DNA of 54,694 nucleotides from DASPOF01 sp035626155 (GTDB taxonomy: Bacteria; Desulfobacterota; Binatia; Binatales; Binataceae): NCBI GenBank assembly GCA_035626155.1, contig DASPOF010000117.1, positions 1 to 54,694 on the forward strand. The letters run 5' to 3'. Position 1 is the stretch's first letter; the number at the start of each line of letters is the position of its first letter. The notes beneath the pieces were generated by a model. That model had not been told where the DNA came from, made no database searches, and was given only the letters and a program-made list of their open reading frames with translations. Positions 34,501-42,515 of this stretch are shown here, one piece after another. Made by a program: the position numbers and the translations under genes.

Positions 34501-36514
34501 CGCTCAACTTGAATCTGTGATCTCCAACACCCAGCAGGCAACCATTAGCGGCCAAGCCCTGACTTTCCTGCCGATACTCATTCCCTCGGTGGCCGCCGGC
34601 GCGACCGTGTCCATGCCGTTTCAACTGACTGCCACGGCGCTCGGGACATTTGACCTCGAAGCCTCAGTGAACTCGGGATGGTTCCAGTCGCTGGCCATCG
34701 CGCAGTCCACATTGAGCGGCTTGGCTGCTGGTACAAGTGCACCTTCCGAGATGCTCACCGGCTCTAGCCCACGATGCGCCGGTGGAATTGCCACGCCGTA
34801 TGCGGGCGCCGACGGCCCGACTTTTCAGGACTGCCTGGGGGCATTCGCCAACTTCAATGGCAACCTGCTGAAGCAGGGTCTGCAGAAGGCCGGAATCCTC
34901 GGTCCCGGCGGCACGATCGACCCCGCACAGATTACGCAAAAGATCGCCTCGAACATAAGCCCGATGATGGGGATTATTGCGGATAACTCGTTGAACCCGC
35001 CGGCCCGCTCTCCGCAGGCACTTTTTGGCTGGGCTCTCGGAACCGGATGGGCCGCTGCGGAGGTAGGCGCGGCCGCGAGCGGCGCGGCGTCGCCCAGTGC
35101 AATGCTCACCGGCGCCGCCGGGACCGCATTGGCCGACGCCACTGGAATCACTCTTGAAGCGATGGGCGCGGCCGCCGCCGGCGTCGCACCGGCGGTGATC
35201 GCAGCCGGGCTTGGAATCGATATCGGGCTGTTCCTCAGCAGCGATGCAAGCGGGCCTTGCAAATGCCTGTTCGTTGATTGCAGCCAGTCAAAACCGAATC
35301 CTGCTCCGCAGTCCAAGAGCTCGATCGATCCCAACGATAAAACCGGACCCGCGGGTGCCGGCGCAAATGGCTATTTGCCGGGCGGGGCTCCCTTTTCGTA
35401 CGTCGTGTCATTCGAGAATGAACCCACCGCCACGCTTCCTGCGCAAGCTGTTGTAGTATCCGATCAGCTCGATCCCACCAAGGTCAATTTGAACACTTTG
35501 TCGCTTGGCTCATTTGGCTTTGGCAACGTCTCAATCACTCCGCCGGTTCACAGTACGAATTACGCCACCACCGTTGACTTGGGCGCGCAGGGCAGCGTCG
35601 CTGACCTGAAGGTAGATATTCAGGGAAGCCTCGATCCAGCCTCCGGGCTACTCAAATGGACATTCCAGTCGATCGACGCCTCAACCGGCCTACCCCCGGC
35701 GGATCCGACCGTTGGCTTCCTGCCGCCCGACACCAATCCGCCTGCCGGCGACGGCCAGGTAAGCTTCACCGTTTTGCCGCAGACGGGGCTTGCCAACGGC
35801 ACAACAATTTCAAATCAGGGCGTCGTCGTATTCGATCAGAACGCTCCAATTGACACACCGACTTGGAACAACACGATCGCAGCGCCGGTATCGCAAACGC
35901 TATCAGTCAAACCTACGCAACTGAAGTTCTCCCCGGAAATCGTGTTTGGAGAAAACGGCGCGCAAAGCAAGGCCAAAACAATCACCATCTCCGGTCCGAA
36001 GGCTGCCAAGGGCCAGAGCGGCCAGCCGATACTGATCGAGAGCATGGCGATCAGCGCCGGATTTTTCGTGAACGATCCAAACGGATGCGGCAATGCCCTG
36101 CTCAATCCCGGCCAGAGTTGTACTTTCCAAGTCGCCTTCGATCCCAATGCGACCGGCGATCTGACGGGACAAGTCACGATTACCGACAATGCGGGAAACA
36201 GTCCGCAGACCATCACCTTGGGCGGAATGGGGATGGCTGGCAAACTGTCCTTCAGCCCGGCATCACTCTCATTTCGCAGCGTCACGGTCGGTCAAAGCAG
36301 CGCGCCAAAGACACTGACGATCCTCAATAAGACACAGGCGTTGGCCATGATCGGAACTCTTGCGCCGAGCAGCGCCGAGCAGCTCCGAGTACACCCTGTC
36401 CAGCGACAATTGCAGCGGTCAAGCGCTCGGCGGCGGCAAGTCATGCGCCGTGGCTGTCACTTTCAAGCCCACTGCCACAGGCGCTCAGAACGGCACCCTC
36501 GCAGTTCCTACTAA
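31586..36514 (+). CDS. Giant secreted SBBP-repeat protein with IPT, DUF7619-like and ASH-type domains, C-terminus frameshifted
   Basis: 1,642 residues from ATG 31586 (GGAGAG 6 nt upstream; signal peptide LAARIIVLSIAVMMAVLPTAVN). Order: DUF7948-type N-terminal domain (~90-345; FIENRGQAPPEIKLYARN ... PLVIDPVLLYSTYLGG); about eight SBBP beta-propeller units (~345-805) each reading YSTYLGG...G.AIA.D..G.AYVTG.T.S.DFP; an IPT/TIG-like domain (~808-905); a CARDB-like section; a hydrophobic Ala/Gly stretch; a DUF7619-like domain (SSIDPNDKTGP); two choice-of-anchor-D/ASH domains. The second ASH domain breaks at a perfect 10-bp duplication (36362-36381), after which about 50 aberrant residues are read to the stop at 36514. 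Likely secreted and adhesive or matrix-forming; function inferred from family only. Confidence 0.85.
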   Translation: MEIPVSAFRLAARIIVLSIAVMMAVLPTAVNVGFANASAVRDWKTLDEPLAELPASFVDLTQGTARSHTATETIQVRADVPADVGSAVAPKAGIINVAPSPHTFQKFDYLKSLENQGVSFIENRGQAPPEIKLYARNGGRTLWLTRDRMAFDLVRPKDGAAVVAQKAAVHGIPAMERPKPGAFERTMFSERLAGANPNLKLEPDQRQTGTFNYLTGSDRSRWHTGAHSYRLVTYRDAWKGVDLRLYGIGRDLEQEFVVKPGADPCEIRLALEGARGLSIDRDGSLVIHTAFGDLRQKKPLAYQNENNRRVAVPVSFRIADHRSFSFNIAKYDCARPLVIDPVLLYSTYLGGVHTDLGYAIAVGPNSNAYVTGFTASEDFPVSANAYQPRRKNIGFYVYNAFVTEFSAAGAMIYSTFIGGSTFDYAHAIAIDASGQAVIAGEPASSDYPVTTKAEQSSLGGVSNGFISKLSADGSELVFSTFLGGSGDDRAFGLALDSSGNVYVAGLTGSSNFPVTSGAFQTVFKGGGGYGGMPDGYSPPASTDGFVSKLSADGSTLIYSTYFGGSAFDWIFGIAVDSTGDAYVTGFTGSADLPTLNAAQPGFGAGSSKAFISKFNSAGAQLVYSTFLGGSGHDGGQAIVLDAANEAIVTGYTTSADFPTTAESFQTKYTGSGSDSFVTKLSADGSKLASSTFLGGSAYELPFGEAIDAHGDLFVSGYTSSTDFPTTPNAPIPGAPAVGAGYVSELSPDLSTLMFSTYLGGSTNTNAVGVAVDGQGNIYATGLTGSVDFPVTANAFQSQYAGETDAFVTAIGNGSLASITPSSGGNAGSVTAIISGTGFQSGATAALVSGAISIAAEQLSVSADGSEVAAIFELSGATPGTYDVKVANPGGGTFDLPGGFTVAEGGGANVSVNLVGRSVVRNNSPSNFFVNVTNSGNDDAYGVLVTFIVSSSVTVQPGFPIQPPLDLSGGVTAAQLESVISNTQQATISGQALTFLPILIPSVAAGATVSMPFQLTATALGTFDLEASVNSGWFQSLAIAQSTLSGLAAGTSAPSEMLTGSSPRCAGGIATPYAGADGPTFQDCLGAFANFNGNLLKQGLQKAGILGPGGTIDPAQITQKIASNISPMMGIIADNSLNPPARSPQALFGWALGTGWAAAEVGAAASGAASPSAMLTGAAGTALADATGITLEAMGAAAAGVAPAVIAAGLGIDIGLFLSSDASGPCKCLFVDCSQSKPNPAPQSKSSIDPNDKTGPAGAGANGYLPGGAPFSYVVSFENEPTATLPAQAVVVSDQLDPTKVNLNTLSLGSFGFGNVSITPPVHSTNYATTVDLGAQGSVADLKVDIQGSLDPASGLLKWTFQSIDASTGLPPADPTVGFLPPDTNPPAGDGQVSFTVLPQTGLANGTTISNQGVVVFDQNAPIDTPTWNNTIAAPVSQTLSVKPTQLKFSPEIVFGENGAQSKAKTITISGPKAAKGQSGQPILIESMAISAGFFVNDPNGCGNALLNPGQSCTFQVAFDPNATGDLTGQVTITDNAGNSPQTITLGGMGMAGKLSFSPASLSFRSVTVGQSSAPKTLTILNKTQALAMIGTLAPSSAEQLRVHPVQRQLQRSSARRRQVMRRGCHFQAHCHRRSERHPRSSY
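36362..36381. repeat. 10-bp tandem duplication causing frameshift
   Basis: GCGCCGAGCA occurs twice in direct succession. Deleting one copy restores a single frame from the SBBP gene into the ASH tail (GTLAPSSSEYTLSSDNC) that ends at 36563. Ten is not a multiple of three, so the duplication itself explains the frameshift. Confidence 0.85.
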
Positions 36515-36563
36515 CGCCGGCGGCACCCCACAGTCAGTGAAGCTGAAGGGAACAGGTAAATGA
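36382..36563 (+). pseudogene. Out-of-frame 3' end of the SBBP gene (ASH domain tail)
   Basis: In the +1-shifted frame this reads SSEYTLSSDNCSGQALGGGKSCAVAVTFKP, then TGAQNGTLAVPTNAGGTPQSVKLKGTGK and a stop. The pattern C...L..G.SC.V.V.F.P..TG...G.L......GTP..V.L.GTG is the standard ending of choice-of-anchor-D domains, and it mirrors the end of the first ASH domain in the same protein and that of the S53 peptidase. It would be translated if one copy of the 10-bp repeat were lost, or by frameshifting. Confidence 0.85.
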
Positions 36564-36613
36564 CTCTTCAAACCAGACCGTCAAGACCGCGAGGAAGGAC
36601 CCGATCGCTTGCG

Positions 36614-36635
36614 CTATAGCCCGGACTGGCTATAG
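36614..36635. terminator. Hairpin after the SBBP gene
   Basis: CTATAGCC-CGGACT-GGCTATAG, a perfect 8-bp stem with a 6-nt loop, 50 bp after the restored SBBP stop. No U-tract follows. The next ~300 bp to 36947 show no gene. Confidence 0.4.
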
Positions 36636-36947
36636 AGGGGCACACTCAAATTCAGGTCCAGATAAACCGCGTGTTTCGTTGCGTTGGGGAGAGCTGTCGT
36701 TACTGAAAATCAGAAACTCCTGTGATACTGAAGCACCGAGAACACGCGTCGCTGGTTGCGAGCTGTTCATTTCCCCCTCCCAAGCCGGAGACGGGCGCTG
36801 ACTGGCTGACAATTACACCAGCAGCGAAGTTGTGTCCAAGCGCGGCGCTACTGTCCTCCGCAAAAGCATTTCGCCATGCATTGAACTCCGCAAAGTTCTT
36901 AGAGATCTTGAGCAGACAGCGTCGACGGCAGAAGGTGTTTTTGCATC

Positions 36948-37091
36948 ATGAAGGCAGGGTTGAGTTGGCTGTGGATCCTGGGCGATCTGGTCTACTTTCT
37001 GTATCTGGGCTTGCGCTCGAGAACTTCGCTTGCGGCCGCGATTCTGTTCCTGCGCAAGCAGCTGGCGTGCTTACAAGAACGCAAAATCAAG
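36948..37091 (+). pseudogene. N-terminal fragment of an integrase-type transposase
   Basis: Reads MKAGLSWLWILGDLVYFLYLGLRSRTSLAAAILFLRKQLACLQERKIKIKP. The LRSR..L.AEILFLRKQLA..QERK.K.KP pattern is the leader of integrase-core transposases found in many soil bacteria, normally followed by a DDE domain of some 300 residues. Here the similarity stops at KIKIKP and the frame ends within 25 unrelated codons, so only the leader remains. Together with the IS1380 remnant it shows that the SBBP gene is flanked by insertion debris on both sides. Confidence 0.55.
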
Positions 37092-37110
37092 ATCAAACCG
37101 TGGGGGTGTC

Positions 37111-37230
37111 TCAGTCGAGCTTCTTCTTGTCAATCGTCAGCGGCGGATGGCCGTTGGCGTTGATGTAGCAGACCCGGCCTTTATTTTTCCGGACAGAATC
37201 TTGACCTCGTAGAGCGAGCGGAAATCGGGC
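37111..37230 (-). pseudogene. Possible frameshifted gene fragment
   Basis: Two minus-strand frames join into one natural-looking sequence: DFRSLYEVKILSGK in one frame and KGRVCYINANGHPPLTID ending in a stop at 37111 in another, switching at the A-rich run near 37183-37190. It resembles the end of a small SH3-like or secreted domain. No family is assigned and no N-terminal part is seen, since the glgX start lies directly upstream. Weak evidence. Confidence 0.25.
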
Positions 37231-37266
37231 GCTAATCGCGATTGCCAGATTCCTCGACAGGGAGCA

Positions 37267-39321
37267 ATGACCCACTGGACCGAAATCGAAGGTGCGCCGC
37301 AACCGCTGGGCGCCACGTGGCTTGCGGATGAGAAGAGTTACAATTTCGCGCTTTACTCCAGACATGCCACCGGCGTGACGCTCCTGCTCTATACCGCGGC
37401 GGACCTGGTGAATCCCTCCCTGCGCCTGCGACTGGATTATCTGGTTCACAAATCGGGACGCATCTGGCACTGCCGCCTCTCCGCTGAGCAAGCCGCGGAT
37501 GCTCGTTACTACGCATACTCAGTCGAGGGGCCGGAAGACCCCGAAGGCGAGGTTCATTTCTTCGATCCCGGCAAGGTACTGCTCGACCCGTACGCCGCGT
37601 CGATTTTCTTCCCGCCGCTGTTTCGCCGAACCGCGTCAATCGACCGGGGGTCCAACGCCGGCAGAGCGCCGCTCGCTGCTCTTCCCGGCGACATCCCACG
37701 GTTCGATTGGGGCCTCGAGTCCCGGCCTCATCACACCTCTGACACGATAATCTACGAGTTGCATGTAAGAGGCTTCACCAAGCGGAACAATTCCGGCGTG
37801 ACCGCGGACCAGCGCGGAACATATTCCGGCCTGATTGAGAAAGTGCCATATTTGAAGGAACTCGGCGTTACCGCGGTCGAGTTGATGCCCGTGTTCCAGT
37901 ACGATCCGGACGAGGGTAATTACTGGGGCTACATGCCACTCAACTTTTTTTCACCGCATCAGGGTTATGGCGCGCACCCGGACGCCCGGCAGGCCGTGGT
38001 CGAGTTCAAGTCGATGGTGAAAGCCCTCCATCAGGCTGGGATCGAAGTGATTCTCGACGTGGTTTACAATCACACGACGGAAGCGGGCCCGGACGGGCCG
38101 ACTTATAGTTACCGAGGCATCTGCAATAGCAGCTACTATCTCCTCGACGAGAGCATGACGCACTATCGCAACGATACCGGAGCCGGGAACGTGCTGCGAT
38201 CGGCTCATCCCGCGGTCCGGAAATTGATACTCGACAGCCTCCGTTTCTGGGTCGACGAGATGCACGTTGACGGTTTCAGATTCGACCTGGCGTCGATCTT
38301 CAGCCGCAATAGCGACGGCTCCATAAACCTCGAGGATCCCCCGGTTATTTCGGAGATAACCGGCGCGGAGGATCGCCCGACGGTCCGCCACATCGCGGAG
38401 GCGTGGGATCCGGCCATCTATGAACTGGGCCGCAAGTTTCCCGGGAGATCATGGAGCCAGTGGAACGGCAGGTTTCGCGATGACGTTCGCGCCTTTGTCA
38501 AGGGCGACCCGGGACAGGTCGGCGATCTGATGAGCAGGATCTACGGGAGCAATGACATGTTCCCGGATGATCTCGACAGTGCTTATCACCCTTACCAGTC
38601 GATTAATTATGTGGACTCCCACGACGGCTTTTGCCTCTACGACCTGGTTTCTTACAATACGAAGCACAACCTGGCCAATGGCGAAAACAACCAGGACGGA
38701 ACTGACGATAATCTGAGCTGGAACTGTGGATGGGAAGGCGATGCGGGGGCGCCGGCAGAAGTCATGGAGCTGCGCAAGCGCCAGGTCAAGAATTTCTTTA
38801 CAATCCTGATGCTCTCCAATGGAATACCGATGTTCCGCGCGGGCGATGAGTTCATGAATACGCAGGGCGGAAACAATAATCCGTGGAACCAGGACAATGA
38901 GACGAGCTGGCTGGACTGGGATCTGCTGCAGAAGAACCGGGAAGTGTTCCGCTTCTTCAAGGGGATGATCGCCTTTCGCAAGGCGCATCCGTCGATTGCG
39001 CGCAGCCGCTTTTGGCGCGAGGATGTAAGCTGGTACGGCATCGATCGGCAGGTGGACCTGGGTTACTTTTCGCACAGCCTTGCATTCTGCCTGCACGGCG
39101 GCTCGCAAAAAGACCGCGATATCTATGTTATGATCAATGCCTATTGGGAGGACTTGAATTTTCGAATTCAGGAAGGCGAGGCGACGGAGTGGACCCGGGT
39201 TGCCGATACGAGCAGGCCAAGCCCGCTCGACGTGGCGGAAGCCGGGGGCGAGGAACCGCTTGCCTCTCTCGATTATCTGGTGAAAGCGCGATCGGTTGTG
39301 GTTCTCTTACGGCGCGCTTAA
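37267..39321 (+). CDS. glgX: Glycogen debranching enzyme GlgX / isoamylase type (GH13)
   Basis: 684 residues. An N-terminal CBM48-like domain (PLGATWLADEKSYNFALYSRHATGVTLLLY) is followed by the GH13 barrel: YELHVRGFT, NYWGYMPLNFFSPHQGYG, VILDVVYNHTTEAG, DGFRFDLAS with nucleophile D340, IAEAWD with acid/base E378, and NYVDSHDGF with D453. NNQDGTDDNLSWNCG is typical of the GlgX/TreX group. Reaction: hydrolysis of alpha-1,6 branches of glycogen or limit dextrins in the cytoplasm. GGGAG precedes the ATG. No other glycogen gene is adjacent; ftsH follows after 71 bp, a coupling without obvious metabolic sense. Confidence 0.95.
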   Translation: MTHWTEIEGAPQPLGATWLADEKSYNFALYSRHATGVTLLLYTAADLVNPSLRLRLDYLVHKSGRIWHCRLSAEQAADARYYAYSVEGPEDPEGEVHFFDPGKVLLDPYAASIFFPPLFRRTASIDRGSNAGRAPLAALPGDIPRFDWGLESRPHHTSDTIIYELHVRGFTKRNNSGVTADQRGTYSGLIEKVPYLKELGVTAVELMPVFQYDPDEGNYWGYMPLNFFSPHQGYGAHPDARQAVVEFKSMVKALHQAGIEVILDVVYNHTTEAGPDGPTYSYRGICNSSYYLLDESMTHYRNDTGAGNVLRSAHPAVRKLILDSLRFWVDEMHVDGFRFDLASIFSRNSDGSINLEDPPVISEITGAEDRPTVRHIAEAWDPAIYELGRKFPGRSWSQWNGRFRDDVRAFVKGDPGQVGDLMSRIYGSNDMFPDDLDSAYHPYQSINYVDSHDGFCLYDLVSYNTKHNLANGENNQDGTDDNLSWNCGWEGDAGAPAEVMELRKRQVKNFFTILMLSNGIPMFRAGDEFMNTQGGNNNPWNQDNETSWLDWDLLQKNREVFRFFKGMIAFRKAHPSIARSRFWREDVSWYGIDRQVDLGYFSHSLAFCLHGGSQKDRDIYVMINAYWEDLNFRIQEGEATEWTRVADTSRPSPLDVAEAGGEEPLASLDYLVKARSVVVLLRRA

Positions 39322-39392
39322 GCGCGCGCATTATAGATCCGAATGACCATTTGCAAAACTGGCGATCCCAAAAGGGAGCTCAAGAGCGGTAA

Positions 39393-41426
39393 ATGACGAC
39401 ACGGGATCCCGACCCGCGGGAAAAATCGCCACGACCGGGGACGAAGCTTGCCCGGCGCTTGTGGCTTTGGTGGTTTGTCGCCGGCGCCCTGATACTCTGG
39501 AGTCTCTTCAGCCTGTGGCCTGCACCGCCCTCGGAGATCGCAGACATTCCGTACTCGACTTTCCTGGAGCAGGTGCGAGCCGGCAACGTTTCAAAAGTCA
39601 GCATCGCTGGCGACACGATCACCGGAACTTTTGTAAATCCTCTCTTCTGGCCCAAGCCCGAGCCGAAGGCGGAGCCGAAACCGGGCGCGCCGCCAATCGA
39701 TCCGGAAAAATCAGCTCCTGACGCATCTCCCTCAGGACAGGCCGGCTCAGAAGCGGCGAACCAGCCGGCTGCCGCTTCCTATCATGAGTTCCGCACGACA
39801 TTCCCGGCGACCGTCGGAGACCCCAATCTGATGGCTCTCCTTGAGTCCCACCACATCACCGTGGATGTGACGGCGCCACCCAGGCACGGGCTCCTTGAAG
39901 TGATCATCAACTGGTTCCCGATGTTGCTACTCATCGCGGTTATCTGGTGGATGACTACTGATTCGCGCCGGAGTCAACCGGGGATGTTCGGCTTCGGCCG
40001 CAGCAAAGCGCGGCGCTACTCGAGCGATCAGCGGATGGTGACGTTCAGTGATGTAGCGGGAGCAGACGAGGCGAAGGCAGAGTTGCAGGAGGAAGTGGAT
40101 TTTCTCAGGAATCCCAAGAAGTATCGCGACCTGGGCGCGCGCATTCCCAGAGGGGTATTGCTCTTCGGGCCTCCGGGAACCGGCAAGACCCTGCTCGCGC
40201 GGGCTGTCGCAGGCGAGGCCGGCGTCCCGTTCTTCAGCATCAACGCATCTGAATTTGTCGAGATGTTCGTCGGCGTCGGAGCAAGCCGCGTCCGCGATCT
40301 TTTTCGTCAGGCCAAGGAAGCAGCGCCCGCTATCGTGTTCATCGACGAGCTCGATGCGGTCGGACGGCGCCGCGGTGCAGGGGTCGGAAGCGGAAGCGAT
40401 GAGCGAGAGCAGACTCTTAATCAGCTATTGGGTGAACTCGACGGTTTCGATCCGCACTTCGACGTTATCATACTCGCGGCGACCAACCGGCCCGATGTGC
40501 TCGACCCGGCGCTTTTGCGTCCCGGGCGTTTTGACCGGCAGGTGGTGATCGAGCTACCCGACCGCAAGGGCCGCGAGGGGATTTTGCGGATCCATGCGCA
40601 CCGGCTGCGGCTTTCGGACGATGTTGATCTGTCATTGCTGGCGAAGACGACTATCGGACTTAATGGCGCCGACCTCGCCAATCTATGTAACGAGGCGGCC
40701 TTGGTCGCGGCGCGTCGCAACGCGAGCGCGGTCTCAATGGCCGACTTCGAGGAGGCGCACGACAAGGTGCGGCTCGGCGCGGCGCATCCGCAACTTATCG
40801 ATCCGAAGGAGCGGCGCGTGATCGCCTATCACGAAGCCGGCCACGCAATAGTGGCCTGGTTCACTCCCGCTGCAGACCCGGTGCAAAAAGTGACGATCGT
40901 TCCGCACGGTCAGGCATTGGGAATCACCGAACAGGTTCCGGGCGAAGAACGCCACAACTTCAATCAGGCGTATCTGAAGGCGCGCCTCGCCGTGATGCTG
41001 GGCGGGCGCACCGCAGAGGAAATTGCGATCGGGGAGATCACCACTGGCGCTGAAAATGATTTGGTCGAGGCGACCCGCCTGGCGCGCCGAATGGTCACTC
41101 GCTGGGGGATGGCGAAACTCGGCCCGATTGCTTTCCGAGCCGACGAGCAGCAACCGTTCCTGGGATACGAACTCTCGCAAAGGCCTGATTATAGCGACGC
41201 AACCGCAGCCGAAATCGATCGCGAGGTTCGCCGCCTTCTGGAGGAAGCCCACGAGGAGGTGCGGCAACGGCTGGTCGCGGCGCGAACGCCCTTAGACCGT
41301 CTCGTCGAGGCGTTGCTTCGCGAGGAAACGGTTGAGTCCGACGAACTCAATAAAATCCTCGGACCGCGGCAGCAAAATGATTCGCCGCGGCCCGATCCCC
41401 GTACCGCCTCCGGCTCGCGATCCTGA
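39393..41426 (+). CDS. ftsH: ATP-dependent zinc metalloprotease FtsH
   Basis: 677 residues, some 30 longer than E. coli FtsH. Two membrane segments (~26-42 and ~170-188) bracket a periplasmic domain that carries an unusual Pro/Glu/Ala/Lys insert (~85-130; PKPEPKAEPKPGAPP). The AAA+ domain has Walker A GPPGTGKT (259-266), Walker B IVFIDELDAVG and the pore segment FVEMFVGVGASRVRDLF. The zinc protease motif is H480-E-A-G-H484, with the third-ligand region TTGAENDLVEAT. Role: membrane-anchored hexamer degrading misfolded membrane proteins and regulators. Likely a second, non-housekeeping copy given its neighbours, but this cannot be verified here. Confidence 0.95.
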   Translation: MTTRDPDPREKSPRPGTKLARRLWLWWFVAGALILWSLFSLWPAPPSEIADIPYSTFLEQVRAGNVSKVSIAGDTITGTFVNPLFWPKPEPKAEPKPGAPPIDPEKSAPDASPSGQAGSEAANQPAAASYHEFRTTFPATVGDPNLMALLESHHITVDVTAPPRHGLLEVIINWFPMLLLIAVIWWMTTDSRRSQPGMFGFGRSKARRYSSDQRMVTFSDVAGADEAKAELQEEVDFLRNPKKYRDLGARIPRGVLLFGPPGTGKTLLARAVAGEAGVPFFSINASEFVEMFVGVGASRVRDLFRQAKEAAPAIVFIDELDAVGRRRGAGVGSGSDEREQTLNQLLGELDGFDPHFDVIILAATNRPDVLDPALLRPGRFDRQVVIELPDRKGREGILRIHAHRLRLSDDVDLSLLAKTTIGLNGADLANLCNEAALVAARRNASAVSMADFEEAHDKVRLGAAHPQLIDPKERRVIAYHEAGHAIVAWFTPAADPVQKVTIVPHGQALGITEQVPGEERHNFNQAYLKARLAVMLGGRTAEEIAIGEITTGAENDLVEATRLARRMVTRWGMAKLGPIAFRADEQQPFLGYELSQRPDYSDATAAEIDREVRRLLEEAHEEVRQRLVAARTPLDRLVEALLREETVESDELNKILGPRQQNDSPRPDPRTASGSRS

Positions 41427-41431
41427 GCACG

Positions 41432-41456
41432 GGATACTCGCTCGCTGCGAGCATCC
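41432..41456. terminator. Hairpin between convergent ftsH and EF-hand lipoprotein gene
   Basis: GGAT-A-CTCGC-TCGCT-GCGAG-C-ATCC: a 9-bp stem with one internal mismatch and a 5-nt loop, 6 bp after the ftsH stop. Suitable as a terminator for both converging genes; no U-run. Confidence 0.4.
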
Positions 41457-41499
41457 GAGATCGGGGAAACGCTATTAGCGGGTGCAGGCCGGCCCGAAG

Positions 41500-41958
41500 T
41501 TACTTCGTTCGCACTTCGCGGCGGATAAGCTTGCCGGAATCGTCGTAATACTCCACGACGTCGACGTAGCCGCGCTCCTGGGGATCGCGCTCGACGATCG
41601 CCATCGTACCATTGGGCCGAAAAGTCTTGATGGCCTCCGGCTTGCCGTCGAAATCATCATCGTGGATCTCGCGCACCAGAACCCCGCGCGAATATTCCTG
41701 CACAAGATCGACCTTGCCGTCGAAGTTCCGATCGCTCTCGACCCGCACGAGCGCGTTGTCCCTGTACGTTTTCACGACGTCCGGACGGCCGTCGCCGTTG
41801 GTGTCGATCGAAATCTTGTAAGTGTCCTTGTCGATGCGGTATACCCACTGATCAGGATGCCCGTAGCGGTCTCGATGAGTGACTGTGCCGTAGGGTTCCT
41901 GGCTGCAGGACATGAAGCTGAGAGCCACAGCAGCAAGAAAGATACTGGCTTTCCGCAT
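41500..41958 (-). CDS. Lipoprotein with three EF-hand-like calcium loops
   Basis: 152 residues; N-terminus MRKASIFLAAVALSFMSC gives a lipobox-like site with C18. The mature part has three regularly spaced Asp-rich loops: DTNGDGRPD (~52), DRNFDGKVD (~76) and DDDFDGKPE (~99), each followed by a short strand pair (V.TYRDNALVRVE; LVQEYSRGVLVREI; AIKTFRPNGTMAIVE). The spacing of about 24 residues suggests a small Ca2+-dependent repeat solenoid, like dockerin- or thrombospondin-3-type loops. Function unknown; surface or periplasmic location inferred. It converges with ftsH. Confidence 0.75.
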   Translation of the reverse strand: MRKASIFLAAVALSFMSCSQEPYGTVTHRDRYGHPDQWVYRIDKDTYKISIDTNGDGRPDVVKTYRDNALVRVESDRNFDGKVDLVQEYSRGVLVREIHDDDFDGKPEAIKTFRPNGTMAIVERDPQERGYVDVVEYYDDSGKLIRREVRTK

Positions 41959-42515
41959 GTCTGCTTATACCGCGCGCGCATATTGCTCTCAACTCTGCTC
42001 TCTCGTGCTCACGCTGGGCGTGATTGCGCTTCCGTTGGCCGGCACAAAAACAGAGCGCGCGCCGATCCTTGTCCCGCTCGGCTCGGAGCCGGTGCCGCTG
42101 GATGCGGGCCTGCAATCGCCACCTGATATTTCGTTCCAGATCCTTTCAGTGCTTCCTTCCACCAGGCTGGTACTCGTGCCGTTGCGATCGCCGGCGCTGG
42201 CAGTTGACCTTTACAGCCACGGCCGCGTTCAGGCGACGAGCGCGGGTTTCCGCGCGCGAGGCGCGATTCGCAGACCGAGCGGCCGTTCTCCCCCCTCCGC
42301 CTGAATCGGTTCAAGCGGAACCTTAGGCGCTGAACTGCATGACGCCCTGCCTCGGGCAGGCGCCACGCGTTCAGCAGGCTCACTCGTTCGACGAAGGTTT
42401 CCGGCGAGAGCGCTCCCAGGGGTGGATGAAGCCGATCGCACTGGCGGGATTGCCCGTTTAACCTATCAGGCGGCCGCGCATGGCGTCCGGGCCAGCATCG
42501 AGACTGAGTACTACG
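41959..42515. other. 557-bp region upstream of the RND efflux genes, possible decayed channel gene
   Basis: A plus-strand frame at 41957-42304 starts with a signal-like stretch (CSQLCSLVLTLGVIALPLAG) but shows no known domain. After its TGA (42302), the same frame reopens and ends with LTYQAAAHGVRASIETEYYD, stopping at 42530-42532 inside the adaptor gene. That last stretch faintly resembles the V-R-A-x-I-x-x-x-Y-Y-D helix of TolC-type channels. No intact gene is supported. Confidence 0.3.
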
